DNA from: Sediminivirga luteola
Lineage (GTDB): Bacteria; Actinomycetota; Actinomycetes; Actinomycetales; Brevibacteriaceae
Direction of reading: 5' to 3'
Length of the DNA: 64,000 nucleotides
Assembly: GCF_014639315.1 (NCBI RefSeq)
Contig: NZ_BMFY01000008.1
Span: 62,001 to 126,000, forward strand
The first letter of the stretch is position 1; each line of letters starts with the position of its first letter. The position numbers and the translations under genes were made by a program. Under the pieces are notes generated by a model. It saw only the letters and a list, made by a program, of their open reading frames with translations, was not told where the DNA came from and searched no databases. Below, piece after piece: positions 46,794 through 56,487 of this stretch.

Positions 46794-49115
46794 ATGGCCG
46801 TCGAGGACAAGCAGGCACGCACCAGTAAAGGGGCCACCGGCACGTCCTCGCGCCGCGGGCTCGGGCTGGCGAGCCTGGCCTGGCTGACGGGCCGCTCGCA
46901 GTCGTCTTCTTCGCCCATGCTCGAGCCGCTGTTGCGGGCGGTGCGCGCGAATCACCCGAAGGCGGACGTGGCGATTATCCGCCGCGCCTATGACGTCGCC
47001 CGCGCCGCGCACGCCGGGCAGCGCCGCAAGAGCGGCGAGCCCTACATCACCCATCCCATCGCGGTGGCCACCATCCTGGCCGAGCTGGGCATGATGCCGC
47101 CGACGCTGGCGGCGGCGCTGCTGCACGATGTGGTCGAGGACACCGATTACACCCTGCAGCAGCTGGAGGGTGAGTTCGGCCGCGAGATCGCCATGCTCGT
47201 CGACGGCGTGACCAAGCTGGACAAGATCGAGTACGGCGCCGCCGCCCAGGCCGAGACGGTCCGGAAGATGGTCCTGGCGATGGCCAAGGACGTCCGGGTG
47301 CTGGTCATCAAACTGGCGGACCGGCTGCACAATGCCCGCACCTGGAAGTACGTCAACCCCTCGTCCTCGGCGCGCAAAGCCAAGGAGACGCTGGAGATCT
47401 ACGCCCCGCTGGCCCACCGGCTGGGCATGAACACGATCAAATGGGAGCTGGAGGACCTGGCCTTCGGCGTGCTCCACCCCAAGGTGTACGACGAGATCGT
47501 CCGGCTGGTGGCCGAGCGGACGCCGGAGCGCGAGAAGTTCCTCAAGGTCGTCAGCGACCAGATCACCGCCGATCTGAAGGACGCCAAGATCCGCGCGACG
47601 ATCACCGGCCGGCCCAAGCACTACTACTCGATCTACCAGAAGATGGTGGTGCGCGGGCACGACTTCGCGGAGATCCACGATCTGGTGGGCGTGCGCGTGC
47701 TGGTGGACTCCGTGCGCGAGTGCTATGCGGTGCTCGGCGCCGTGCACGCCCGCTGGAACCCGGTGGCGGGGCGGTTCAAGGACTACATCGCCATGCCGAA
47801 GTTCAATATGTACCAGTCGCTGCACACCACGGTGATCGGCCCGGGCGGCAAGCCGGTGGAGATCCAGATCCGCACCCACGATATGCACCGCCGTGCCGAG
47901 TACGGCGTCGCGGCGCACTGGAAGTACAAGGACGCCCAGCGTACGAACGGAAGCGGCGCCGGGGGCGGGGCGACGCTGCGGGTGCGCGACACCGGGGAGC
48001 TGGACGACGTCGCCTGGCTGCGGCAGCTGCTGGACTGGCAGCGGGAGACCCAGGATCCGGACGAGTTCCTCGACTCGCTGCGCTTCGAGGTCGGCGCCAA
48101 GGAGGTCTTCGCCTTCACCCCCAAGGGCGATCTGCTCTCCCTGCCGGCCGGCTCGACCCCGGTGGACTTCGCCTACGCGGTGCACACCGAGGTGGGACAC
48201 CGGACCATGGGAGCCCGCGTGAACGGCCGCCTGGTGTCCCTGGAGCAGCCGCTCGCGAACGGCGACGTGGTCGAGATCTTCACCTCCAAGGACGAGAACG
48301 CCGGCCCCAGCCGCGACTGGCTCGCGTTCGTCAAGAGCGCCCGCGCCCGGAACAAGATCCGGCAGTGGTTCTCCAAGGAGCGCCGCGAGGAGGCGGTGGA
48401 GAACGGCCGCGACCAGCTGGCCCGCGCGATGCGCCGGCAGTCCCTGCCGGCCAAGAAGCTGATGAGCCAGGAAGCGCTCGTGGTGGTGGCGAACGAGGCC
48501 CGGCTGGCGGACGTGACGGCGCTCTACGCCGCCATCGGCAACGGGCACATGTCCGCGCAGCACGTGGTGGAGATGCTCGCCAAGGAGGTGGCGGAGGAGC
48601 AGGAGGAGATCGAGCTCCCGCAGCCGAACAACTACCGCGGCAAGTCCTCCGGTCATCACTCCGACACCGGCGGCGTCATGGTCGCCGGCGCCGATGACGT
48701 CCTGGTCAAGCTGGCACGCTGCTGCACGCCTGTGCCCGGCGATGAGATCGTCGGCTTCGTGACGCGCGGTTCGGGTGTGTCCGTGCACCGTTCGGACTGC
48801 AGCAACGTCAAGGGCCTGATGAAGGAACCCGAGCGGCAGATCGAGGTGTCCTGGAACGATCGAGCGGCCGGCGTGTACCTGGTGCAGATCCAGGTGGAGG
48901 CGCTGGACCGCCCGGCGCTGCTGTTCGACATCACCCGCGTTCTCTCGGAGAACCACGTCAACATCCTCTCGGCGACGGTGGCCACCTCGAAGGCGCGGGT
49001 GGCGCAGTCCCGGTTCGTCTTCGAGATCGGCGACCCCTCGCATCTGGGCTCGGTCCTGGCCGCGGTGCGCAAGGTGGACGGCGTCTTCGACGTGTACCGC
49101 ATCAACGGCGGCTGA
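46794..49115 (+). CDS. rel: bifunctional (p)ppGpp synthetase/hydrolase Rel
   Basis: A 773-residue RSH protein that makes and degrades the stringent alarmone. The hydrolase domain has [12 protein letters not shown] (HD pair about 111) and the EXXD region [12 protein letters not shown]. The synthetase domain has [20 protein letters not shown] (about 327-346); the basic RFKD form, unlike the EXDD of E. coli RelA, is that of bifunctional enzymes. The TGS domain ([19 protein letters not shown]) and the C-terminal ACT domain complete it. It is the last gene of the ruv-sec-rel group; a hairpin follows. Confidence 0.96.
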   Translation: MAVEDKQARTSKGATGTSSRRGLGLASLAWLTGRSQSSSSPMLEPLLRAVRANHPKADVAIIRRAYDVARAAHAGQRRKSGEPYITHPIAVATILAELGMMPPTLAAALLHDVVEDTDYTLQQLEGEFGREIAMLVDGVTKLDKIEYGAAAQAETVRKMVLAMAKDVRVLVIKLADRLHNARTWKYVNPSSSARKAKETLEIYAPLAHRLGMNTIKWELEDLAFGVLHPKVYDEIVRLVAERTPEREKFLKVVSDQITADLKDAKIRATITGRPKHYYSIYQKMVVRGHDFAEIHDLVGVRVLVDSVRECYAVLGAVHARWNPVAGRFKDYIAMPKFNMYQSLHTTVIGPGGKPVEIQIRTHDMHRRAEYGVAAHWKYKDAQRTNGSGAGGGATLRVRDTGELDDVAWLRQLLDWQRETQDPDEFLDSLRFEVGAKEVFAFTPKGDLLSLPAGSTPVDFAYAVHTEVGHRTMGARVNGRLVSLEQPLANGDVVEIFTSKDENAGPSRDWLAFVKSARARNKIRQWFSKERREEAVENGRDQLARAMRRQSLPAKKLMSQEALVVVANEARLADVTALYAAIGNGHMSAQHVVEMLAKEVAEEQEEIELPQPNNYRGKSSGHHSDTGGVMVAGADDVLVKLARCCTPVPGDEIVGFVTRGSGVSVHRSDCSNVKGLMKEPERQIEVSWNDRAAGVYLVQIQVEALDRPALLFDITRVLSENHVNILSATVATSKARVAQSRFVFEIGDPSHLGSVLAAVRKVDGVFDVYRINGG

Positions 49116-49143
49116 ATCAGCGAGGGCTGCAGCGGCGGCTGTG

Positions 49144-49164
49144 CCGGCTGGCGCGCTCAGCCGG
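49144..49164. terminator. hairpin between rel and the convergent gene
   Basis: CCGGCTG-gcgcgct-CAGCCGG, 29 bases after the rel stop and overlapping the stop of the convergent gene. Being symmetrical it may serve both. There is no T-run. Confidence 0.45.
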
Positions 49165-49771
49165 AGGCGAGTCGCCCGGCGAGGGCGCGCATGGCTCGCA
49201 GATGCGGCCGTCGGCTCATCCGGTCGATAGCGTCCCGGGCCGCTCTGCGCGCCACCGCGGGAGCCTCTTCGGCGGCCCGGGGCAGGCCGGCGTCGCCATC
49301 GCCGTCAGCGGCCGTGGCGTGCAGCAGGTCGACGAGGGTGCGCACCGGCCCCGTCACCGGCACGCCCCCGGGATGGGCGAGGTCGTCGGGCGCCACGGTG
49401 GCTTCGTGCACGGTGCATTCCCGCTGCCCGCGGACCCGGCGCCGGTTCAGGGTGGAGAACTCCCACGGCGCGGGAGCCTCGTCCTCGCCCCACCAGACCC
49501 ATGCCGCCGATGCGTGTGAGACGGCCAGGTCCCGCAACGGCGGGAACTCAACGACCCCGGCCTTCAGCGCCGGCGTGAGTACCGCCTCCCGCCCGGCCCA
49601 GCAGCGCGGCGCTATCCGGCGCAGCAGGCCGTCCAGGCGGAGGCTCTCCAGCTGGAGCGTGTCGAGCCCGCCGGTGCCATCGGGCTGAGGACCGGGCCTG
49701 AGGATCACCGGCGCGACGGCGGGCCCGGTGGCTGGTGCGGTCGCCGGCGTGGTCGGGGGCATGCCCACCAC
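49157..49771 (-). CDS. AbiEi-like protein of uncertain role
   Basis: A 204-residue protein I can assign only loosely. The middle part LAVSHASAAWVWW and the later ECTVHEATVAPDDLAHPGG with VPVTGPVRTLVDLL follow a pattern common in actinobacterial proteins annotated as AbiEi-type antitoxins or as the domain preceding DUF559. The N-terminus is a Pro/Ala/Thr-rich stretch and the C-terminus is Arg/Ala-rich and helical. There is no winged-helix region clear to my eye and no AbiEii-type toxin gene next to it. It lies alone between rel and the DUF349 gene. GTG start at 49771; ATG 49762 is the alternative. Confidence 0.55.
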   Translation of the reverse strand: MVGMPPTTPATAPATGPAVAPVILRPGPQPDGTGGLDTLQLESLRLDGLLRRIAPRCWAGREAVLTPALKAGVVEFPPLRDLAVSHASAAWVWWGEDEAPAPWEFSTLNRRRVRGQRECTVHEATVAPDDLAHPGGVPVTGPVRTLVDLLHATAADGDGDAGLPRAAEEAPAVARRAARDAIDRMSRRPHLRAMRALAGRLASG

Positions 49772-49841
49772 GATGACGGGCGAGGACCCCGTTGTTCAAG
49801 GGCCCGCGCCCGGCTGTGGACGAACAGTGTGGCCCGGGTGG

Positions 49842-51266
49842 TCAGGAGAAGTCGCTGGCCGCCTTCTCGATCTGCTCCCGCCAGGCGCGCCGCGCCGCAA
49901 GCGCCTCCTCGGCGCGCTCGATCTTCCGGCTGTCGCCGCCGTCACGTGCCGCCTGCAGTTCTTTCTCCAGCTGGGCGATGGATTCGTCCACCTGGGCCAG
50001 CGCGCTGTTCGCGCGGGCGCGTGCCTCCGGGTTGGTGCGTTCCCACTCGGCCGTTTCCGCATCGGCGACGGCGCGTTCCACCCGGCGCAGGCCGTCCTCG
50101 ACCCGGCGGACATCGGCCCGCGGCACCTTGCCCGCTTCCTCCCAGCGCTCCTGGATATCGCGCAGGCGCTGCTTGGCCGCGGCAAGGTCCTTCACCGGCA
50201 ACAGCGACTCCGCCTCGGCGAGCAGCTGCTCCTTCACCTTCAAGTTCTCCGCGTAGGCGGAGTCGAGCTCGGCGTTGTAGGCGTCGCGGGCCGCGAAGAA
50301 GGCGTCCTGCGCGGCCCGGAACCGGGCCCACAGCCGGTCGTCCTCTTTCGGCTCGGCCCGCGGCGCCGCCTTCCAGCGGTCCATCAGCGCCCGGTAGGCC
50401 TGCGCGGTCTCGCGCCACTCGGTGGAGACGGAGAGCTGCTCGGCCTCGGCGATCAGCTGCTCCTTGACGCGCTTGCCCTCCTGATTGCGCTCGCTGAGTT
50501 TGGCGAAGAACTCCCGGCGATGCTTGTCCAGGGTGCTGCGTGCGTGGCTGAACCGCTTCCACAGCGCCTGGTCCTCCGAACGGGGCAGCCGGGGCCCGGA
50601 GGCCTGCATGGCCTTCCAGTCCTCGAAGAGCTGGTTCATCTCGCGGGTGGCGTTCTTCCACTGGATCCGCTCGGGGTCCGTGGCGGCGAGCTCTTCCGCC
50701 CGGATCACGAGCTTCTCCCGCTCGGCCTTCGCCTCCGCCTTGGCCTCCTCGGCGCGGCGGCGCTGCTCCGCCTCCAGCTCGGCGGTCGATTCGATGATCG
50801 CCTCCAGGCGAGCGGTGAGTGCCGCGGTGTCGCCGACGACGGCCGCCTCGGGCAGGGCCTGGAGACGCTCCTTCGCGGTCTTGCGGACATCGGCAGCGGG
50901 GGCGCCGCCGGCGATCCGCTGCTCGAGCACGTCGATGGCGGCCGCCAGTTCCAGGTACTTCCGGGCGAAGTAGCGCAGCGCCTCCTCCGGTGTGGCGTTC
51001 GCGAGCTGACCGACCCGGCGCTCGCCCTCCTCGCCGCGGACGTAGACGGTGCCGTCCTCTTCGGCGCGGCCGAAGCCGACGGCCTCCGTGATGGCGGCCT
51101 CGGGGAAGTCGCCGTCCGGCTGCACGGGGGCGGCGGGCGCGGCCGGGACGGGAACGGCCTGGCCCGGCCTGGCGGGGCGCAGGGCGGTCGGCTTGGGAAC
51201 GGCCACGCGTCCCTCGGGACGGGGCGGGCCCGGCTTGGGCACTGGCTTCTTGGACGGGGTGTCCAT
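49842..51266 (-). CDS. DUF349 repeat coiled-coil protein
   Basis: A 474-residue protein with a Pro/Ala-rich N-terminus (about 1-60) followed by repeated DUF349 units of about 70 residues, each with a W-x-x-A/LW-type core: for example FEDWKAMQASGPRLPRSEDQ and LMDRWKAAPRAEPKEDDRL with LWKRF or LWARF following. The whole is highly charged and probably a long helical rod. The family is widespread beside rel and hisS in actinobacteria; its function is not established. A likely -10 box TATGCT lies about 40 bases upstream of the ATG. The opposite strand is open throughout but not coding. Confidence 0.87.
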   Translation of the reverse strand: MDTPSKKPVPKPGPPRPEGRVAVPKPTALRPARPGQAVPVPAAPAAPVQPDGDFPEAAITEAVGFGRAEEDGTVYVRGEEGERRVGQLANATPEEALRYFARKYLELAAAIDVLEQRIAGGAPAADVRKTAKERLQALPEAAVVGDTAALTARLEAIIESTAELEAEQRRRAEEAKAEAKAEREKLVIRAEELAATDPERIQWKNATREMNQLFEDWKAMQASGPRLPRSEDQALWKRFSHARSTLDKHRREFFAKLSERNQEGKRVKEQLIAEAEQLSVSTEWRETAQAYRALMDRWKAAPRAEPKEDDRLWARFRAAQDAFFAARDAYNAELDSAYAENLKVKEQLLAEAESLLPVKDLAAAKQRLRDIQERWEEAGKVPRADVRRVEDGLRRVERAVADAETAEWERTNPEARARANSALAQVDESIAQLEKELQAARDGGDSRKIERAEEALAARRAWREQIEKAASDFS

Positions 51267-51385
51267 GGTCTCACCATCACTAGAGAAAGGCGGGTCGGGT
51301 CACGGACCAGCATATCCAAGAGACCCGCGTGCAGGGGCCTGATCACGGACCGGATATGGGCCGGCGAGCGCGCGTGCGGAAGGAC

Positions 51386-51391
51386 TAGTAT
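51386..51391 (+). promoter_or_regulatory. -10 box of hisS
   Basis: TAGTAT, 34 bases before the ATG at 51426; GAGGAGAAGA in between gives a strong ribosome-binding site. Confidence 0.5.
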
Positions 51392-51425
51392 GGCTGTGCG
51401 TGTTCACCGCCGACCGAGGAGAAGA

Positions 51426-52787
51426 ATGTCCAAGCCCGCCCGCCTGTCCGGTTTCCCCGAGTGGCTCCCCGCCGAGCGCCTCGTGGAGAACCATGTGATC
51501 GACATCCTGCGGCGGACCTTCGAACTCCACGGCTACGCGCCCCTGCACACCCGCGCCGTGGAGCCGCTGAGCCGGCTGGCCAAGAACGGTGAGATCGACA
51601 AGGAGATCTTCACCGTCGGGCGGCTGAGCGCAGGCGAGGCCGAGTCGAAGAACCCGCTGGGCCTGCACTTCGACCTCACCGTGCCGCTGGCCCGGTTCGT
51701 GACCGAGAACGCCGGCCGGCTGGACTTTCCGTTCAAGCGGTATCAGATCCAGCCGGTGTGGCGCGGGGAGCGGCCCCAGGACGGCCGGTTCCGGGAGTTC
51801 ATCCAGGCCGATATCGACGTCATCGGCGATGGCGCCCTCCCGGAGCACTACGAGACCGAGGTGGCGCTGGTGATCGCCAAGGCGTTCGAGGCGCTGCGGC
51901 CGCTGGGGCTGCCGCCGGCGACGATCCTGGTGAACAACCGCCGGCTGATCGAGGGTTTCGCCCGGGGAGCCGGCCTGGAGGACGTGCCGGCGGTGCTGCG
52001 CAGCCTCGACAAACTGGACAAGATCGGCCCGGACCGCGTCCACGAGCTTCTGCTCGCCGAGGCCGGCGCCGATGACCGCCAGGCCCGGCTGTGCCTGGCC
52101 CTGGCCGCCATCGAGAGCGAGGACGACGGCTTCGTCGAGCAGGTGCGCGCCCTCGGCGTGAGCCACCCGATGCTCGACGAGGGCCTGGAGCAGCTGGCCC
52201 GGCTGGTGCGTGCCGCTGCCGAGCGCGCGCCGGGGACGGTCCGCGCGCAGCTGAAGATCGCTCGCGGGCTCGACTACTACACCGGCACGGTCTACGAGAC
52301 CGTGCTGCACGGGCACGAGGATCTAGGCTCGGTGGCCTCCGGCGGCCGCTACGACAGCCTCGCCAGCCTCGGCTCCCGCACGTTCCCCGGGGTCGGTTTC
52401 TCCCTGGGCCTGTCCCGGCTGCTCAGCCGGCTGATCGGTCCCGAGGGGCTGCGCGCCAGCCGCAAGGTGCCCGCCGCGGTGCTGGTCGCCGTCACCGACG
52501 AGGAGTCCCGCCCGGCCGCGGACCGCGCCGCCGACGCGCTGCGGGCCCGCGGCATCCCGGCGGAGGTGTCCCCGGACGCGGCGAAGTTCGGCAAGCAGAT
52601 CAAGTACGCCGACCGCCGCGGCATCCCGTTCGTCTGGTTCCCGGGCACGGGTCTCGCCGGTGAGGTGAAGGACATCCGCTCCGGTGAGCAGTCCGGCGCC
52701 GATGCCGGCAGCTGGGAGCCGCCGGCCGAGGACCTCTGGCCGCGCGTGGTCGGCGGCGCGCCGTCACACCCCGTCGGGCGCCAGTGA
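51426..52787 (+). CDS. hisS: histidyl-tRNA synthetase
   Basis: A 453-residue class II synthetase. Motif 2 is QPVWRGERPQDGRFREF (about 109-125), the histidine-specific region includes ARGLDYYTGTVYE (about 280-292), and motif 3 is FPGVGFSLGLSRLL. The anticodon-binding domain follows from about 350. The reading frame stays open for 566 codons upstream of this start, across the DUF349 gene, but the ATG at 51426 has GAGGAGAAGA and gives the right N-terminus. Its 3' end overlaps the convergent ArsR gene by 24 bases. Confidence 0.95.
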   Translation: MSKPARLSGFPEWLPAERLVENHVIDILRRTFELHGYAPLHTRAVEPLSRLAKNGEIDKEIFTVGRLSAGEAESKNPLGLHFDLTVPLARFVTENAGRLDFPFKRYQIQPVWRGERPQDGRFREFIQADIDVIGDGALPEHYETEVALVIAKAFEALRPLGLPPATILVNNRRLIEGFARGAGLEDVPAVLRSLDKLDKIGPDRVHELLLAEAGADDRQARLCLALAAIESEDDGFVEQVRALGVSHPMLDEGLEQLARLVRAAAERAPGTVRAQLKIARGLDYYTGTVYETVLHGHEDLGSVASGGRYDSLASLGSRTFPGVGFSLGLSRLLSRLIGPEGLRASRKVPAAVLVAVTDEESRPAADRAADALRARGIPAEVSPDAAKFGKQIKYADRRGIPFVWFPGTGLAGEVKDIRSGEQSGADAGSWEPPAEDLWPRVVGGAPSHPVGRQ

Positions 52788-53099
52788 GCCGTCCGGGCTG
52801 ATGTGCGCGAAGATCTGCTGGACCATCGTGACCACATGCGGATCGGTGACGGAGTAGAAGATCCGGCGGCCCTCGCGCCGGGCCGAGACGAGCCCCGCCA
52901 GGCGCATCTTGCCCAGGTGCTGGGAGACGGTCGGCACGGAGGCCTCCGCCGCAGTCGCCAGCTGCGAGACGTCGTGCTCGGCGCCGACCAGGTGCCAGAT
53001 GATCCGCAACCGCGTGGGTGAGGCCAGCAGCCGGAATGTCTCGGCAGCCACCTGCACCTGCGCATCGGTGGGCTGCTCGGCCGACTGCTCTGCCATCAT
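52764..53099 (-). CDS. ArsR/SmtB-type repressor with partial alpha-5 metal site
   Basis: A 111-residue winged-helix repressor: RLLASPTRLRIIWHL (about 23-37), recognition helix ASVPTVSQHLGKMRLAGL (about 53-70) and wing VSARREGRRIFYSV. It has no cysteine. The last helix has D86, H88 and H99 (DPH then H after ten residues), which matches the alpha-5 zinc/nickel site DxH(x)10H of SmtB and CzrA, but the fourth ligand two residues further is missing, with D103 nearby. A -10 box TATGAT (53108-53113) eight bases before the ATG suggests a leaderless transcript. No metal transporter gene is adjacent, so its targets lie elsewhere. Confidence 0.88.
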   Translation of the reverse strand: MMAEQSAEQPTDAQVQVAAETFRLLASPTRLRIIWHLVGAEHDVSQLATAAEASVPTVSQHLGKMRLAGLVSARREGRRIFYSVTDPHVVTMVQQIFAHISPDGSLAPDGV

Positions 53100-53107
53100 G
53101 GAGAGTT

Positions 53108-53113
53108 ATCATA
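53108..53113 (-). promoter_or_regulatory. -10 box of the ArsR gene (leaderless)
   Basis: TATGAT on the minus strand, eight bases before the ATG at 53099 (a second ATG follows at 53096). The same bases read TATCAT one position left on the plus strand, so an aspS-directed start here is possible. Confidence 0.45.
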
Positions 53114-53120
53114 GTGCCCT

Positions 53121-53139
53121 GGCGCGTTCGCGCCTTTTT
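53121..53139 (+). terminator. intrinsic terminator between the ArsR gene and aspS
   Basis: GGCGCG-TT-CGCGCC followed by TTTTT is the only hairpin with a clean T-run in the window. On the plus strand it can end hisS transcription, after passing through the whole convergent ArsR gene. Confidence 0.75.
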
Positions 53140-53179
53140 ACGTGCCATACGGCGGACGAACTTGTGAAGGAGTCACTGC

Positions 53180-54961
53180 GTGCTGCGAAGCCATGAGGCA
53201 GGAGAGCTGCGTGCCGGCCAGGCCGGAACCCGGGTGCGACTGGCCGGCTGGGTGGACCGGCGGCGCGACCACGGCGGCGTGGCGTTCATCGATCTGCGCG
53301 ACTCCAGCGGCATCGTCCAGGTGGTGGTGCGGGACGAGGACGCCGATGCGCTCCGCAGCGAGACCGTCGTCCAGGTGACCGGCACGGTCAGCCGCCGTCC
53401 CGCGGGGAACGAGAACCCGCAGCTGCCCACCGGCGAGGTGGAGATCACCGAGACCGAGGTGACGGTCCTCTCGCAGGCCGCGCCGTTGCCGTTCCAGGTC
53501 TCCGATCACGCGGAAGACTCCGGCACAGTGGGCGAGGAGGCCCGACTGCGCCATCGCTACCTGGATCTGCGCCGTTCGGGTCCGGCCCGGGCCATCCGGC
53601 TGCGCTCGGAGGTCAACCGCGCCGCCCGCGAGGTGCTGCAGCAGCACCGCTTCCTGGAGATCGAGACCCCGACGCTGACCCGGTCCACGCCCGAGGGCGC
53701 ACGCGACTTCCTGGTCCCGGCCCGGCTCAAGCCCGGCAGCTGGTATGCCCTGCCGCAGTCGCCGCAGCTGTTCAAGCAGCTGCTCCAGGTGGCCGGCATG
53801 GAGCGGTACTACCAGATCGCCCGCTGCTACCGGGACGAGGACTTCCGGGCCGACCGGCAGCCGGAGTTCACGCAGCTGGACATCGAGGCCAGCTTCGTGG
53901 ACCAGGAGGACGTCATCCTCCTGGCCGAGGAGATCCTCGCCGCGCTGTGGAAACTCATCGGGCATGAGATCGATCGGCCGATCCCAAGGATCACCTACGC
54001 CGAGGCGATGGCGAAGTACGGCACGGACAAGCCGGACCTGCGCTTCGGCCTGGAGCTGACCGAGCTGACCGGCTACTTTTCCGACACCCCGTTCCGGGTC
54101 TTCCAGGCCCCCTACGTCGGCGCGGTGGTCTACCCCGGCGGTGGTTCGTTGCCCAGGCGTCAGCTGGACGGCTGGCAGGAGTGGGCCAAGCAGCGCGGCG
54201 CCAAGGGCTTGGCCTATGTGCTCGTCGGCGAGGACGGTACCCTGGGCGGGCCGGTGGCCAAGAACCTCAGCGAATCTGAGCGCGCCGGGCTGGCCGAGGC
54301 CGCCGGCGCCGCTCCCGGGGACGCCATCTTCTTCGCGGCGGACAAGCCCGCGGCCGCCCGCGCCCTGCTGGGCGCGGCGCGCAAGGAGATCGCACATCGC
54401 ACGGGCCTCATCGACGAGGACGCCTGGTCCTTCGTCTGGGTGGTGGACGCGCCGATGTTCGAGCCGGCCGAGGATGCCACCGCCGCCGGCGATGTGGCGG
54501 TCGGCTCGGGTGCCTGGACCGCCGTGCACCACGCCTTCACCGCGCCGAAACCGGAATACCTGGACAGCTTCGATCAGGATCCCGGCAGCGCGCTCGCCTA
54601 CGCCTACGACATCGTCTGCAACGGCAATGAGATCGGCGGCGGTTCGATCCGCATCCACGACCGGTCCGTCCAGGAGCGCGTGTTCTCCGTGATGGGGATC
54701 GCGCCGGAAGAGGCCGAGGAGAAGTTCGGCTTCCTGCTGGAGGCGTTCAAGTACGGCGCGCCGCCGCACGGCGGCATCGCCTTCGGCTGGGACCGGATCG
54801 TGGCACTGCTGGCGGGGGAGTCCTCCATCCGCGAGGTGATCGCCTTCCCGAAGTCCGGCGGCGGCTTCGATCCGCTCACGGCCGCGCCCGCGCCGATCAC
54901 GCCCGAGCAGCGCGCGGAGGCCGGCGTGGACTACGAGCCCGAGGACGACGGCGACTCCTGA
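53180..54961 (+). CDS. aspS: aspartyl-tRNA synthetase
   Basis: A 593-residue class IIb synthetase. The N-terminal OB fold ([20 protein letters not shown], about 20-39) binds the anticodon; motif 2 is [19 protein letters not shown]; the bacterial insertion (GAD) domain lies at about 290-420; motif 3 is [13 protein letters not shown]. Length is typical of the bacterial type. GTG start with AAGGAG seven bases upstream. It is followed after seven bases by rarA. Confidence 0.96.
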   Translation: MLRSHEAGELRAGQAGTRVRLAGWVDRRRDHGGVAFIDLRDSSGIVQVVVRDEDADALRSETVVQVTGTVSRRPAGNENPQLPTGEVEITETEVTVLSQAAPLPFQVSDHAEDSGTVGEEARLRHRYLDLRRSGPARAIRLRSEVNRAAREVLQQHRFLEIETPTLTRSTPEGARDFLVPARLKPGSWYALPQSPQLFKQLLQVAGMERYYQIARCYRDEDFRADRQPEFTQLDIEASFVDQEDVILLAEEILAALWKLIGHEIDRPIPRITYAEAMAKYGTDKPDLRFGLELTELTGYFSDTPFRVFQAPYVGAVVYPGGGSLPRRQLDGWQEWAKQRGAKGLAYVLVGEDGTLGGPVAKNLSESERAGLAEAAGAAPGDAIFFAADKPAAARALLGAARKEIAHRTGLIDEDAWSFVWVVDAPMFEPAEDATAAGDVAVGSGAWTAVHHAFTAPKPEYLDSFDQDPGSALAYAYDIVCNGNEIGGGSIRIHDRSVQERVFSVMGIAPEEAEEKFGFLLEAFKYGAPPHGGIAFGWDRIVALLAGESSIREVIAFPKSGGGFDPLTAAPAPITPEQRAEAGVDYEPEDDGDS

Positions 54962-54967
54962 TGCGCG

Positions 54968-56338
54968 ATGGCTGACCTCTTCGACCAGTCCGGCGCCGGC
55001 GAGCCTGGCAGCACCGCCGGCGCCGCCGGGTTTGGCACGCCCTCTGGCGCGCCGCTGGCGGTGCGGATGCGCCCGCGCAGCCTGGACGAGCTCGTTGGCC
55101 AGCAGCACCTGACGTTCCCCGGCTCCCCGCTGCGGCAGCTGGTGGAGGCGCAGGAGGGGGACCGTGTCGGCCCCACCTCGCTCATCCTCTACGGCCCGCC
55201 CGGAGTGGGCAAGACGACCCTGGCCCATGTGATCTCGCATGCCCCGGGCCGGCGTTTCGTGGAGCTCTCCGCCATCACGGCAGGTGTGAAGGACGTGCGC
55301 CGGGTGATCGAGAACGCCCGCAACGACCGGGATCTCAACGGCGTCGTCACGGTGCTGTTCCTGGACGAGATCCACCGCTTCACCAAGGCCCAGCAGGACG
55401 CGCTGCTGCCGGCGGTGGAGAACCGCCTGGTGGTGCTGGTGGCCGCCACCACGGAGAATCCGTCGTTCTCCGTGATCGCGCCGTTGCTGTCCCGGTCGAT
55501 CCTGCTGACCCTGCAACCCCTGGAGGACGAGGACATCGCGGCCCTGCTGGACCGGGCGGTGGAGTCGCCGCGCGGACTGGCCGGCAGCGTGGAGCTCGAC
55601 GAAGACGCCAAGAAGCACCTGGTGGCGGTCGCCGGCGGTGACGCCCGGCGGGCGCTGACCACCCTGGAGGCCGCGGCCGGGGTGGCGCTGGCGCAGGGCA
55701 AGGAGACGGTGGAGACCGCCGATGCGGAGCAGGCCATCGACCACGCCCTGGTCCGCTACGACAAGGACGGCGATCAGCACTACGATGTGATCTCCGCGTT
55801 CATCAAGTCCATCCGCGGCTCGGACCCCGATGCCGCGCTGCACTACCTGGCCCGGATGATCGAGGCGGGGGAGGACCCCAGGTTCATCGCCCGGCGGATG
55901 ATCATCTCCGCGGCTGAGGACATCGGCATGGCCGATCCGCAGGCGCTGCCGCTGGCGGTGGCCGCCGCCGAGGCGGTGCAGATGATCGGAATGCCCGAGG
56001 GACGCATCCCGCTGGCCGAGGCCGTGGTCTATCTGGCCTGCGCGCCGAAGTCGAACGCCGCCTATATGGGGATCAACGAGGCGATCGCCGATGTCCGCGC
56101 CGGCAAGGCGGGACCGGTGCCGCCGCCGCTGCGCGACGCGCACTACCCGGGAGCGAAGGCGCTCGGACACGGGGAGGGCTACAAGTACGCGCACGATTTC
56201 CCGCACGGCGTGGCGCCGCAGCAGCACGCCCCGGACGAGCTGGCCGGCAAGGACTACTACCGGCCCACCGAGAACGGCATGGAACGCCAGGTGGCCGAAC
56301 GCCTGGAACGCCTGCGCCGCATCACCCGCGGCGGCTGA
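54968..56338 (+). CDS. rarA: replication-associated recombination protein RarA (MgsA)
   Basis: A 456-residue AAA+ protein related to clamp loaders and to RuvB, acting at stalled replication forks. Walker A is GPPGVGKTT (about 76-84), Walker B is [10 protein letters not shown], sensor 1 is [19 protein letters not shown]. The C-terminal MgsA domain has [20 protein letters not shown]. The first 25 residues are a Gly/Ala-rich lead. It follows aspS closely in the conserved aspS-rarA-rpsD order. Confidence 0.95.
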   Translation: MADLFDQSGAGEPGSTAGAAGFGTPSGAPLAVRMRPRSLDELVGQQHLTFPGSPLRQLVEAQEGDRVGPTSLILYGPPGVGKTTLAHVISHAPGRRFVELSAITAGVKDVRRVIENARNDRDLNGVVTVLFLDEIHRFTKAQQDALLPAVENRLVVLVAATTENPSFSVIAPLLSRSILLTLQPLEDEDIAALLDRAVESPRGLAGSVELDEDAKKHLVAVAGGDARRALTTLEAAAGVALAQGKETVETADAEQAIDHALVRYDKDGDQHYDVISAFIKSIRGSDPDAALHYLARMIEAGEDPRFIARRMIISAAEDIGMADPQALPLAVAAAEAVQMIGMPEGRIPLAEAVVYLACAPKSNAAYMGINEAIADVRAGKAGPVPPPLRDAHYPGAKALGHGEGYKYAHDFPHGVAPQQHAPDELAGKDYYRPTENGMERQVAERLERLRRITRGG

Positions 56339-56368
56339 GCGGCGAAAGCCGCGGGCGCGAGAACCTGT

Positions 56369-56398
56369 TAAAGTAGTGAGTCGGTGTGCTCGCACACC
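56369..56398 (+). promoter_or_regulatory. rpsD promoter and leader hairpin
   Basis: TAAAGT (56369-56374) is a plausible -10 box. Right after the predicted start comes a perfect hairpin GGTGTG-ctcg-CACACC (56383-56398), followed by TCTTTCTCTTCC. The leader to the start codon is about 107 bases. S4 represses its own mRNA in other bacteria, so this could be the site (inference). Confidence 0.4.
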
Positions 56399-56487
56399 TC
56401 TTTCTCTTCCGGCAGCGGCTGAGGCGAGGCCCATCAGGGGCCGGACCGCCGGAAGGGTCCAGGAACGAAGATCCGGAAGGAACCAAC

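Noticed and set aside
49728-51425. Upstream extension of the hisS frame by 566 codons
   Set aside because: The extension lies opposite the DUF349 gene; the hisS start at 51426 has a strong Shine-Dalgarno and the family's N-terminus.
53114-53179. Attenuator in the aspS leader
   Set aside because: The hairpin with T-run would lie within about 20 bases of any start at 53119, too close for an attenuator; it is better read as the hisS terminator.
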